A model generated the notes under the pieces. That model did no database searches. It saw only the letters and a program-made list of their open reading frames with translations, and was not told where the DNA came from. A stretch of DNA of 64,000 nt from Ottowia testudinis (lineage in GTDB: Bacteria; Pseudomonadota; Gammaproteobacteria; Burkholderiales; Burkholderiaceae_C): the NCBI RefSeq assembly GCF_017498525.1, contig NZ_CP071796.1, positions 1,736,001-1,800,000 on the forward strand, written 5' to 3'. The translations under genes and the position numbers were made by a program. Positions 35,583-43,561 of the stretch are shown piece after piece; the stretch's first letter is position 1, and each line of letters starts with the position of its first letter.

Positions 35583-36532
35583 CCAGCGCGCACCGCCTGC
35601 GTTCCATCCAGGCCCCGCCGGCCGTGGTGATGGTGCGTCCGCACCGCTTTGAATCCAATCCCGAGACGGCGCAGGACAACCGGTTTCAATCGCTGCCCAC
35701 CGGCCAGCCGCCTTCCGCCATCGCCCAGGCCGCGCACGCGGAGGTCACGGCCGCCGCCGAGCGGCTGCGCCAGGCCGGCGTCACCGTGCACCTGTTCGAA
35801 GACACGGGCGAGCTGAACACGCCCGATTCGGTGTTCCCGAACAACTGGTTCTCGACCCATCCGGGCGGACACATCGCGATTTATCCGATGTACAACCCCA
35901 GCCGCCGCCGGGAGCGGCGCGCGGATGTGATTGAGATGCTCAAGCGCGACTACCGCGTGCAGGACGTCATCGACTATTCGGGCCTGGAGCCCGACGGCCT
36001 GTTCCTGGAAGGCACCGGCGCCATGGTGTTCGACCACCTCGCGCGCGTGGCCTACACCGCGCGTTCCAACCGCGCGGACCCGCTGGCGCTGGAGCGTTTT
36101 GCCACGCACTTCAACTTCGAGCCGATGGTGTTCGACACCCGCGACAGCTCGGGCCAGCCGATTTACCACACCAACGTGCTGATGTGCATCGGCACCGCGT
36201 TTGCACTGGTGGCGCTGGATGGCTTCGTGGACCCCGCCCGCGCCGCCCAGGTGCGCACCCGGCTGGAGGAATCGGGCCGCCAGGTGATCCCGATCAGCAT
36301 GGCGCAGGTGGCCGAATTCGCCGGCAACGCGATCGAGCTCAGTGCCCCCGGCCATCGGCTGCTGGCCCTCTCGGAACGTGCCGCCGCCAGCCTGACGCCA
36401 GCGCAAAAAGCCGTCATCGACGAAAGCGCCGAGCTGCTGCCGCTTCGCGTGCCGACCATTGAGCTGGCCGGCGGCTCGGTGCGCTGCATGCTGGCGGGCA
36501 TTCATTTGTCGCCGCGTGGTGTCGGCGCCTGA
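35579..36532 (+). CDS. ctlX: Citrulline utilization hydrolase CtlX (amidinotransferase fold)
   Basis: A 317-residue protein of the guanidine-group-modifying/amidinotransferase superfamily, CtlX branch, expected to hydrolyse citrulline to ornithine. Motifs: MVRPHRFESNPETAQDNRFQ near the start, DSVFPNNWFSTH near 82, FLEGTGAMVFDH near 142 and the final GGSVRCMLAGIH with the probable catalytic Cys. Together with ornithine cyclodeaminase it makes a citrulline-to-proline route. The transporter genes that follow could import the substrate. Confidence 0.88.
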   Translation: MTSAHRLRSIQAPPAVVMVRPHRFESNPETAQDNRFQSLPTGQPPSAIAQAAHAEVTAAAERLRQAGVTVHLFEDTGELNTPDSVFPNNWFSTHPGGHIAIYPMYNPSRRRERRADVIEMLKRDYRVQDVIDYSGLEPDGLFLEGTGAMVFDHLARVAYTARSNRADPLALERFATHFNFEPMVFDTRDSSGQPIYHTNVLMCIGTAFALVALDGFVDPARAAQVRTRLEESGRQVIPISMAQVAEFAGNAIELSAPGHRLLALSERAAASLTPAQKAVIDESAELLPLRVPTIELAGGSVRCMLAGIHLSPRGVGA

Positions 36533-36596
36533 GCGCGTCGAAAAATTTGGTCACGGAATGCGTATCATCGATACATTCAAATGAGGAGCCGCAGGC

Positions 36597-38177
36597 ATGT
36601 CGCCATTTCGCAAGTTTTCGATCCGAATTTCTGCCCTTTGTGCGATGGGTTTGATGGGCGTGACCTGCGCCGCCCAGGCCCAGACTGCTGGCGGCGTGCT
36701 CACCGCCATCGTGCAGCCCGAGCCGCCCATGCTGATGCTTGGCTTGAATCAGCAAGGCCCCACGCAGTACGTGGCCAGCAAGATTTACCAGGGCCTGCTC
36801 ACCTACGATGCGCAGCTCAAGCCGTTGCCCTCGTTGGCAAAGGCGTGGAATATTTCGCCCGACAACCTGACGTACACCTTCGAGTTGCAACCCGGCGTGA
36901 AGTGGCATGACGGCAAGCCCTTTACCGCCGCCGACGTGGTGTTCAGCGTGGACAAGTTCCTGCGCGAAATGCACCCGCGCGCGCGGCCGGTGATCAACAA
37001 GTATCTGGAATCGGCCAAGGCGCCCAGCCCCACCACCGTCGAATTCAAGCTGAAGGAGCCGTTCTCGCCGTTCCTGAGCGCCTTCGTGGTCGACAACATG
37101 CCGATGGTGCCCAAGCACATTTATGAAGGCACCGATTTCCGCACCAACCCGGCCAATCAAACGCCCATTGGCACCGGGCCCTTCAAGTTCAAGGAGTGGA
37201 AGAAGGGCTCGCACATCGTGCTGACGAAAAATCCCGACTATTGGAAAAAGGGCCAGCCGTACCTGGACGAAATCGTCTTTCGCGTGATTCCCGATGCCGC
37301 CTCGCGCGCGGTGGCGTTTGAAAAAGGCGACGTGCAGGTGCTGCGCGGTGGCGACGTGGACAACGTGGACATCAAGCGCCTGAAGGCGCTGCCGGGCGTA
37401 GAGAGCACCACCAAGGGCTGGGAAATGTACGGCCCGCTGGCCTTCATGATCTTCAACGAGCGCAAGCCGCCGTTCGACAATGTGAAGGTGCGCCAGGCCG
37501 TCATGCACGCCATGAACCGCAAGTTCATCGTGGACAACATCCTGTTCGGCATGGGCAAGGTGGCCACGGGGCCGATTGCCTCCAGCACCATGTTCTACGA
37601 CAAGAACGTGCCCAACTTCGAATTCAACCTGAAGAAGGCGCGCGCGCTGATTGCCGAAAGCGGCGTGAACGTGGGCGCCACGCCGGTCAAGCTGGTGGCG
37701 TTTCCGTATGGATCGTCGTGGGATAGGCTGGGCGAATACACCAAGCAGAGCCTGGAGCAGATCGGCTTCAAGGTGGACCTGGTGGCCACCGACGCCGGCG
37801 GCTGGGCCAAGCGTACGGGTGACTTCGATTTTGACCTGACCTTCAACTTCACCTACCAGTTTGGCGACCCGGCATTGGGCGTGGCGCGGCATTTCATGTC
37901 GACCAACATCATCAAGGGCTCGCCGTTCGTCAACAACCAGGGCTACGTGAACAAGAAGGTCGACGAGCTGTTCACCACCGCGGCCGCCGCGCGCCAGCCC
38001 GATCTGCGCCAGAAGCTGTATTCCGAACTGCAGCAGATCCTGGTGCAGGACGTGGCGCTGGGCTATTTGTTCGAACTGGAGTACGCCACGCTCTCGCGCG
38101 GCAACGTGAAAAACCTGGTGACGACCGGCATCGGCTTGAACGAGTCGTTTGACAGCGTGTACATCCAGAAGAAATAG
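36597..38177 (+). CDS. ABC transporter substrate-binding protein, peptide/opine family
   Basis: A 526-residue periplasmic binding protein of family 5 (DppA/OppA-like). It has a Sec signal peptide with cleavage after about residue 28 (CAAQAQ). The mature part carries YDAQLKPLPSLAKAWNISPDN, the WHDGKPFTAADVVFS motif near 100-115 and the DDE-free two-lobe pattern of the family. It lies 65 bases after ctlX and begins a transporter operon. The ligand might be an arginine- or citrulline-containing compound, judged only from the neighbours. Confidence 0.93.
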   Translation: MSPFRKFSIRISALCAMGLMGVTCAAQAQTAGGVLTAIVQPEPPMLMLGLNQQGPTQYVASKIYQGLLTYDAQLKPLPSLAKAWNISPDNLTYTFELQPGVKWHDGKPFTAADVVFSVDKFLREMHPRARPVINKYLESAKAPSPTTVEFKLKEPFSPFLSAFVVDNMPMVPKHIYEGTDFRTNPANQTPIGTGPFKFKEWKKGSHIVLTKNPDYWKKGQPYLDEIVFRVIPDAASRAVAFEKGDVQVLRGGDVDNVDIKRLKALPGVESTTKGWEMYGPLAFMIFNERKPPFDNVKVRQAVMHAMNRKFIVDNILFGMGKVATGPIASSTMFYDKNVPNFEFNLKKARALIAESGVNVGATPVKLVAFPYGSSWDRLGEYTKQSLEQIGFKVDLVATDAGGWAKRTGDFDFDLTFNFTYQFGDPALGVARHFMSTNIIKGSPFVNNQGYVNKKVDELFTTAAAARQPDLRQKLYSELQQILVQDVALGYLFELEYATLSRGNVKNLVTTGIGLNESFDSVYIQKK

Positions 38178-38316
38178 GCGTGCATCGGCCCGCAGGTTTC
38201 GTGGTGGGCTGGGTTGGCCGCAGGCATGACCCAGCGTGGGCGCTCGAGCAGCTGACTGGGGCAGGCCTGAGGCGAGTGCAACCCACGATCGCGCTCTCCA
38301 AGCCGTCGGTTGGCAA

Positions 38317-39312
38317 GTGAAAATCCTCTCCTTCATCGCCGCGCGCGTTGCCAAGGCGCTGCTGGTCATCCTGGGCGTGGTGGTGCTCAACTTTTTGTTG
38401 ATTCACTTGGCGCCGGGCGATCCGGCCAGCATCATGGCGGGCGAAGCGGCTTCGTCCGACCCGGCCTTTGTCGAGCAATTGCGCCAGCAGTTTGGGCTTG
38501 ACAAGCCGCTTTGGCAGCAGCTGGCGCTGTACCTGAAGGGCGTGCTGCAACTCGATCTTGGCTATTCGTATCGCAATCAGCTGCCGGTGTTGGACCTGAT
38601 TGCCGAGCGCCTGCCGGCCACGCTGCTGCTGATGGGGCTGGCGTTCGTGTTCTCGCTGGGTGTGGGCGTGCTGCTGGGCGTGCTGGCTGCGCAAAGCCGC
38701 TTTACCGGGCGCCGCCGCTGGCTCGACAGCGCCATCATGTCGCTAGCGCTGCTGTTTTACGCCACTCCGTTGTTCTGGCTGTCGATTCTGCTGGTGATTT
38801 TGTTCTCGGTCACGCTGGGGTGGCTGCCGGCGTTTGGCATGTCATCCGTGGGCGCGGGCCTGACGGGTTGGGCGCATGTGCAGGACGTGGCTGCGCACCT
38901 GGTGCTGCCGGTGGTGTCGCTGGGGTGTTTCTTCATGGCGGTGTACGCGCGGCTCACACGGGCCTCGATGCTCGAAGTGATGGGCATGGATTTCATCAAG
39001 ACCGCGCGCGCCAAGGGCGTGCCGGCGGGGCAGATCATTCGCCGCCACGTGCTGCGCAACGCGCTGCTGCCGGTGGTCACCTTTGCCGGCATCCAGCTTG
39101 GTCAAATGGCCGGCGGCGCGGTGCTGACCGAAACCGTGTTTGGCTGGCCAGGCATTGGCCGTCTGATGTTTGATGCGTTGATGCAGCGCGACTACCAGTT
39201 GCTGCTGGGCGTGTTTCTGGTGACCTCGATCATGGTGGTGACTTTCAACCTGCTGACCGATGTGGTGTACCGGCTGATCGATCCGCGCATTGACCACGGA
39301 GCGGCCGCATGA
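38317..39312 (+). CDS. ABC transporter permease, DppB type
   Basis: A 331-residue inner-membrane permease with six helices; the EAA loop (FIKTARAKGVPAGQIIRRHVLRNAL) is near residue 225-250. GTG 38317 gives the standard N-terminus (MKILSFIAARVAKALLV), whereas the frame itself opens 27 codons upstream without membrane character. It overlaps the next permease by four bases and pairs with it. Confidence 0.93.
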   Translation: MKILSFIAARVAKALLVILGVVVLNFLLIHLAPGDPASIMAGEAASSDPAFVEQLRQQFGLDKPLWQQLALYLKGVLQLDLGYSYRNQLPVLDLIAERLPATLLLMGLAFVFSLGVGVLLGVLAAQSRFTGRRRWLDSAIMSLALLFYATPLFWLSILLVILFSVTLGWLPAFGMSSVGAGLTGWAHVQDVAAHLVLPVVSLGCFFMAVYARLTRASMLEVMGMDFIKTARAKGVPAGQIIRRHVLRNALLPVVTFAGIQLGQMAGGAVLTETVFGWPGIGRLMFDALMQRDYQLLLGVFLVTSIMVVTFNLLTDVVYRLIDPRIDHGAAA

Positions 39313-40151
39313 AGGCTTTTTTTAGCCGCTTTGCCGCCCACCGGGGGGCGCTGGTGGGCCTCATCATTCTGGCCGGTGTGCTGCTCATGGCCGCGACGTG
39401 TTCGCTTTGGTTTGAGGAGTCGCCCTGGGCCATGGTGGCGGAGCCGCTGATTCCGCCGTTCCAGAACGGCGACTACTGGTTCGGCACCGACATGCTGGGC
39501 CGCGATCTGGCCGCCGGCTTGGCCTACGGCGCGCGCGTGTCGCTGCTGGTGGGGGTGGTATCGACTGTCGTCGCGGTGCTTGTGGGCGTGCTGCTGGGCG
39601 CGCTGGCCGGTTACTACGGTGGCTGGGTCGATGACGTGCTGATGCGGCTGACCGAGTTCTTCCAGACCATTCCGCAACTGGCGATGGCGGTGGTGCTGGT
39701 GGCCATCTTCACGCCGTCGATCTATTCCATCGTGGGCGCCATTGCCGTGGTGTCGTGGCCGCCGGTGGCGCGTCTGGTGCGCGGCGAATTTCTCACCCTG
39801 CGCCAGCGCGAATTCGTGCAGGCGGCGGTGGTGATTGGCCAGCGGCCAGCGCGAATCATCTTCTCGCAGATTCTGCCCAACGTGATGGCGCCCATCGTGG
39901 TGACGGCCTCGCTGATGATCGCCACCGCCATCCTGACCGAATCGGCGCTGTCGTTTCTGGGTCTGGGCGATCGCAACCTGATGAGTTGGGGTTTCATGAT
40001 CGGCGCCGCCCGCACCATGCTGCGCGAGGCGCCGATGATGAGCGTGCTGCCCGGCGTGGCGATCTTGCTTACCGTGCTGGCTATCAACCTGATCGGCGAA
40101 GGCCTGAACGACGCCACCAATCCGCAACTGCGGCGCAGGGGTGAGGCATGA
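39309..40151 (+). CDS. ABC transporter permease, DppC type
   Basis: A 280-residue permease, shorter at the N-terminus than many DppC proteins, with the family N-terminal helix (HRGALVGLIILAGVLLMAA), the phrase YWFGTDMLGRDLAAGLAYGARVS near 56-78 and the EAA loop near 165-190. It overlaps the flanking genes by four bases on both sides. Confidence 0.93.
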   Translation: MKAFFSRFAAHRGALVGLIILAGVLLMAATCSLWFEESPWAMVAEPLIPPFQNGDYWFGTDMLGRDLAAGLAYGARVSLLVGVVSTVVAVLVGVLLGALAGYYGGWVDDVLMRLTEFFQTIPQLAMAVVLVAIFTPSIYSIVGAIAVVSWPPVARLVRGEFLTLRQREFVQAAVVIGQRPARIIFSQILPNVMAPIVVTASLMIATAILTESALSFLGLGDRNLMSWGFMIGAARTMLREAPMMSVLPGVAILLTVLAINLIGEGLNDATNPQLRRRGEA

Positions 40152-41782
40152 CGGCCACGTCACGCGAACCGCTGCTGCACGTGAGCGGCCTCACGGTGCC
40201 CCTGCCCGCTGGCAGCGACCGGCCGTATGCGGTACGGGAGGTCTCGTTCGAGCTGCGCGCGGGCGAGATTCTGTGCATCGTGGGCGAATCCGGCTCGGGT
40301 AAATCCGTCAGCGCCAATGCCATCATGGGCTTGCTGCCCTCGCATCTGAAACCCAGCGCCGGGCGCATCAGCTTCCAGCAGCAAGACCTGCTGACCCTGG
40401 ACGAAGAAGCCTTGCGCGAGCTGCGCGGGCGCGCCATCGGCATGGTATTCCAGGAGCCGATGTCGGCGCTCAATCCTGTCATGCGCGTGGGCGATCAGAT
40501 CGCCGAGGTGATGGCGGTGCATGGCGCCTACCCAGGCGCGGCGCGGCGCCAGCGCGTGCTGGAGCTGTTGGAGCTGGTCGGCTTGCCCGATCCGCCCAGC
40601 CTGCAGCACGCGCATCCGCACCGCCTGTCGGGGGGCCAGCGCCAGCGCGTGATGATCGCCATGGCGCTGGCGTTGGAGCCGGCGGTGCTGATCGCCGATG
40701 AGCCGACCACGGCGCTGGACGTCACCACGCAGGCGCAGTTGCTGGCTTTGATCCAGCGCATCCAGGCCGCCAAGGGGATGGGCGTGATGTTCATCACGCA
40801 CGACTTTGGCGTGGTGGCCGACATTGCCGATCGCGTGGCGGTCATGGAAAAAGGTTTGCTGGTCGAGCAGGGCCCGGCCCAGCAGGTGCTGAACCACCCG
40901 CAACACCCCTACACCCAGCGCTTGATTGCCGCCGTGCCCGCTCGCGGCACTGGCGCCAGCGGCGGTATGCCCGCCATTCCGGCGCCTATCCTCGAAGTCA
41001 AGAACCTGCGCAAGACCTACCGCAGCGGCGGTGGCTGGCTGGCGCCCAGGCGCATCGTTCACGCGGTGGACGACGTGAGCTTTACCGTCCCGCGCGGCCA
41101 CACGCTGGGCATCGTCGGTGAGTCGGGCTCGGGCAAATCGACCATCGGAAAATGCTTGCTGCGCCTGACCGGGATCGACGGCGGGCAGCTGTTGTTTGAG
41201 GGGCAAGACATCGCACCGCTGAAGGCGCACGAATTCCGCCCGCTGCGCCGGCATCTGCAGATGGTGTTTCAAGACCCGTTTGCATCGCTCAACCCGCGCC
41301 ACACCGTAGGCCGCAGCATTGCTGCCGGCCCGCTGGCCAATGGCGTGCCGGCGGCCGAGGCCGAGCAGCGCGCGCGCGAGTTGCTGCGCCTGGTGGAACT
41401 GGACGAATCCGCGTATGACCGCTACCCGCACGCGTTTTCAGGCGGCCAGCGTCAGCGCGTGGGCATTGCCCGCGCGCTGGCGCTCAATCCCAAGCTGCTG
41501 GTGGCCGATGAATCTGTGTCGGCGCTCGATGTGTCGGTGCAGGCGCAAATCCTCAAGCTGCTGCAGGACTTGCAGCAGCGCCTGCAGCTCAGCATGGTCT
41601 TCATCACGCACGATCTGCGCGTGGCGGCGCAAATCTGCCATGACATCGTCGTCATGCACCAGGGCCGCATTGTCGAGCGCGGCGCGCCCGAACAGGTGTT
41701 CGATGCACCCCAGCATCCCTACACCCAGCGCCTGGTTGGCGCCATCGCCGGACAGCATTGGCGTCCGATGGCGGCGGCTTGA
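40148..41782 (+). CDS. ABC transporter ATP-binding protein, DppD-DppF double ATPase
   Basis: A 544-residue protein with two complete nucleotide-binding domains. Walker A motifs are GESGSGKSV near residue 46 and GESGSGKST near 325; signature motifs are LSGGQRQRV near 160 and FSGGQRQRVG near 432. Both halves end in the oligopeptide C-terminal segment (HPQHPYTQRLI and APQHPYTQRLV). It powers the two permeases above as a fused heterodimer equivalent. Confidence 0.95.
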   Translation: MTATSREPLLHVSGLTVPLPAGSDRPYAVREVSFELRAGEILCIVGESGSGKSVSANAIMGLLPSHLKPSAGRISFQQQDLLTLDEEALRELRGRAIGMVFQEPMSALNPVMRVGDQIAEVMAVHGAYPGAARRQRVLELLELVGLPDPPSLQHAHPHRLSGGQRQRVMIAMALALEPAVLIADEPTTALDVTTQAQLLALIQRIQAAKGMGVMFITHDFGVVADIADRVAVMEKGLLVEQGPAQQVLNHPQHPYTQRLIAAVPARGTGASGGMPAIPAPILEVKNLRKTYRSGGGWLAPRRIVHAVDDVSFTVPRGHTLGIVGESGSGKSTIGKCLLRLTGIDGGQLLFEGQDIAPLKAHEFRPLRRHLQMVFQDPFASLNPRHTVGRSIAAGPLANGVPAAEAEQRARELLRLVELDESAYDRYPHAFSGGQRQRVGIARALALNPKLLVADESVSALDVSVQAQILKLLQDLQQRLQLSMVFITHDLRVAAQICHDIVVMHQGRIVERGAPEQVFDAPQHPYTQRLVGAIAGQHWRPMAAA

Positions 41783-41853
41783 CAGGGCGATTTCGCGGTG
41801 GTGATCCGGTCTGAACCGCGTCGGCGCTGACCTGGCTCAGCGCCCGCCCGGAC

Positions 41854-43044
41854 TCAAGGCGCCGAGCAAGCCGCCAGTCGCGCCGGCAACTGCTCGATTT
41901 GGGGCACGTCGGCATTGGCGAAGGCCACGCGCAGATAGGGGTGCTGGTGCGGCCCGAAGAACTCGCCCGGCACCGTCAACACGCCTTGCTCGCGCGCCAG
42001 TTTTTCAGCCACTCGGATCGAAGACACGCCGTCGAACGGATGGCGCACGTAGGCGAAGTAGGCGCCCAGCGCTTCCAGCCGCCAACCCGGTGCCGCAGGC
42101 AAGGCGCTGCGCAGGGCGGCGGCGCGGCGCGCCACTTCGGTGCGATTGCTGTCACGCCAGGTGGTCAGCGGCTCGATGGCGCCTGCCACGGCGACCTGCG
42201 GTGCGCGGGCGGCGCAGATTTGCAGGTTGTCCATGATCTTCAAAGCCTCGGCCAGCAGGCGCGGGCCCGCCACCAGCGCGCCCAGCCGGTGGCCAGGCAC
42301 GCAAAATGACTTGGAGAAGCTGTACAGCAGCGCGATGTGGTCTTGCCAGCCGGCGTCATCCAGCAGCCGGTGCGGGGCGCCCGCGCCGGGAGCGATGAAG
42401 TCGCGGTAGGTTTCATCCACCAGCAGCCAAGTGCCGTGTTGGCGGCACAGCGCCGCGATGTCGCCAATCAGCGCCGGCGGATAAATCGCGCCGCAGGGGT
42501 TGTTGGGCGAAATCAGTACCAGCGCGCGCACTCCCTGGCGCAACACGGCGGCAATGTCGTCCAGATCGGGTACGAAGCCGCGCTCAGGCTGGGCTTGCAC
42601 CGTGAGGCAGCGCAGTCCCAAGCTGAGCAACGTGGTTTGGTGGTTGAAGTAAAAGGGCTCCACCAGCGCCACCGTGTCGCCGGGCGCGGCCAATGCCTGC
42701 ACGGTGATGCCAAAGGCCTGGTTGCAGCCGGCGGTGATCTGCACGTGCCGCGAATCGATGGTGCTGTGGTAGAGGCCGTTGACCATTTCGGCATAGGCCT
42801 GCCGCAACACCGCCTCGCCGGGGATCGGGCCGTAGCCGCACAGGCTCGCGTCTCCCGCCGCTTGCGCCAGCGCGGTCAGCAATTCGTCTGGCGGCGGATA
42901 GCCTGGCACCGCCTGCGAAAAACCCAGCAGCGGCCCATGGCGGCCGTCGTAGCTGCTGGCCCAGGCGGCCACGGTGGGAATGACGGGTGCGGCCAAGCAC
43001 GAGATGTGGGGATTGAGGGCGAACGGCATGGATGAAAGAGTCAT
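41854..43044 (-). CDS. PLP-dependent class I/II aminotransferase
   Basis: A 396-residue fold-type I aminotransferase. The PLP lysine lies in YSFSKSFCVPGHRLG near residue 245; NPCGAIYPP near 180 and LVDETYRDF near 210 are family motifs, and the N-terminal GYPPPDELLTALAQAAGD fits aspartate/aromatic aminotransferases. ATG at the sixth codon is an alternative start. It faces away from the transporter unit; a role in amino-acid catabolism is plausible but the substrate is not readable. Confidence 0.88.
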   Translation of the reverse strand: MTLSSMPFALNPHISCLAAPVIPTVAAWASSYDGRHGPLLGFSQAVPGYPPPDELLTALAQAAGDASLCGYGPIPGEAVLRQAYAEMVNGLYHSTIDSRHVQITAGCNQAFGITVQALAAPGDTVALVEPFYFNHQTTLLSLGLRCLTVQAQPERGFVPDLDDIAAVLRQGVRALVLISPNNPCGAIYPPALIGDIAALCRQHGTWLLVDETYRDFIAPGAGAPHRLLDDAGWQDHIALLYSFSKSFCVPGHRLGALVAGPRLLAEALKIMDNLQICAARAPQVAVAGAIEPLTTWRDSNRTEVARRAAALRSALPAAPGWRLEALGAYFAYVRHPFDGVSSIRVAEKLAREQGVLTVPGEFFGPHQHPYLRVAFANADVPQIEQLPARLAACSAP

Positions 43045-43198
43045 TTGGCACCGCCAGGACGCGGCAAACGCGCAACGATACCGTATCCGCGCCCATGCAA
43101 GGGCGACTCGGAATGGCGTGCGTGACGAAGGGCGTTCGCCGGGAGCATCAAGGCTTGTGTTGACGAATGACCCACCGCGCTGTCCAGCACGCCATATA

Positions 43199-43347
43199 AG
43201 AACGTGTCTACGATCTCGTCGCGGGCGTGCGGGCGCGGTCTTGCGTGGACTGCGGCGTTGCGAATCTTGCCAAGGACACTAGCGAATCGCGCCTGGCATC
43301 CCAATCCGCATCCCGGCCGCCTCACGCGGGGATCGTAGACACGTTCT
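43199..43347. mobile_element. PR-3 element, copy 3 (best-preserved ends)
   Basis: 149 bp with 17-bp perfect terminal inverted repeats: AGAACGTGTCTACGATC at 43199-43215 and its reverse complement at 43331-43347. It has no open frame. The size and ends are those of a miniature inverted-repeat element. Bases TA precede the left end and AG follow the right end. Confidence 0.8.
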
Positions 43348-43440
43348 AGCGCCTGGTGGTTGGCCCGGCACTCCCGCTGCCGGCCTCCAACATTGGAAAT
43401 GCGTTGCTCGCTACGCTGCGCCGAGTGGAGAGGGTGCTTC

Positions 43441-43490
43441 AAGTTTAATAGCTGCTCGCGCTTGATGGGTAAGCGCTGGAGCCGAAAATC
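43441..43490 (+). repeat. PR-1 palindrome
   Basis: AAGTTTAATAGCTGCTCGCG, CTTGATGGGTAAGCGCTGGA. It lies about 70 bases downstream of the spoT stop. Confidence 0.8.
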
Positions 43491-43561
43491 ACATGAATGC
43501 ACGGTCATTGTGGTGAGCGCCACGATGACGGTGCTCAAAGCTCGGAGGGCGCTTCAGCGCG

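Larger units (their letters stand above)
43045..43561. other. 517-base gap holding a PR-3 and a PR-1 element
   Basis: No credible gene. It contains PR-3 copy 3 (43199-43347) and a PR-1 copy (43441-43490); the remainder appears to be unstructured. Confidence 0.6.

Noticed and set aside
36414-38390. A 658-codon minus-strand frame over the substrate-binding protein.
   Set aside because: Antisense to a protein with a signal peptide and family motifs; no recognisable sequence.
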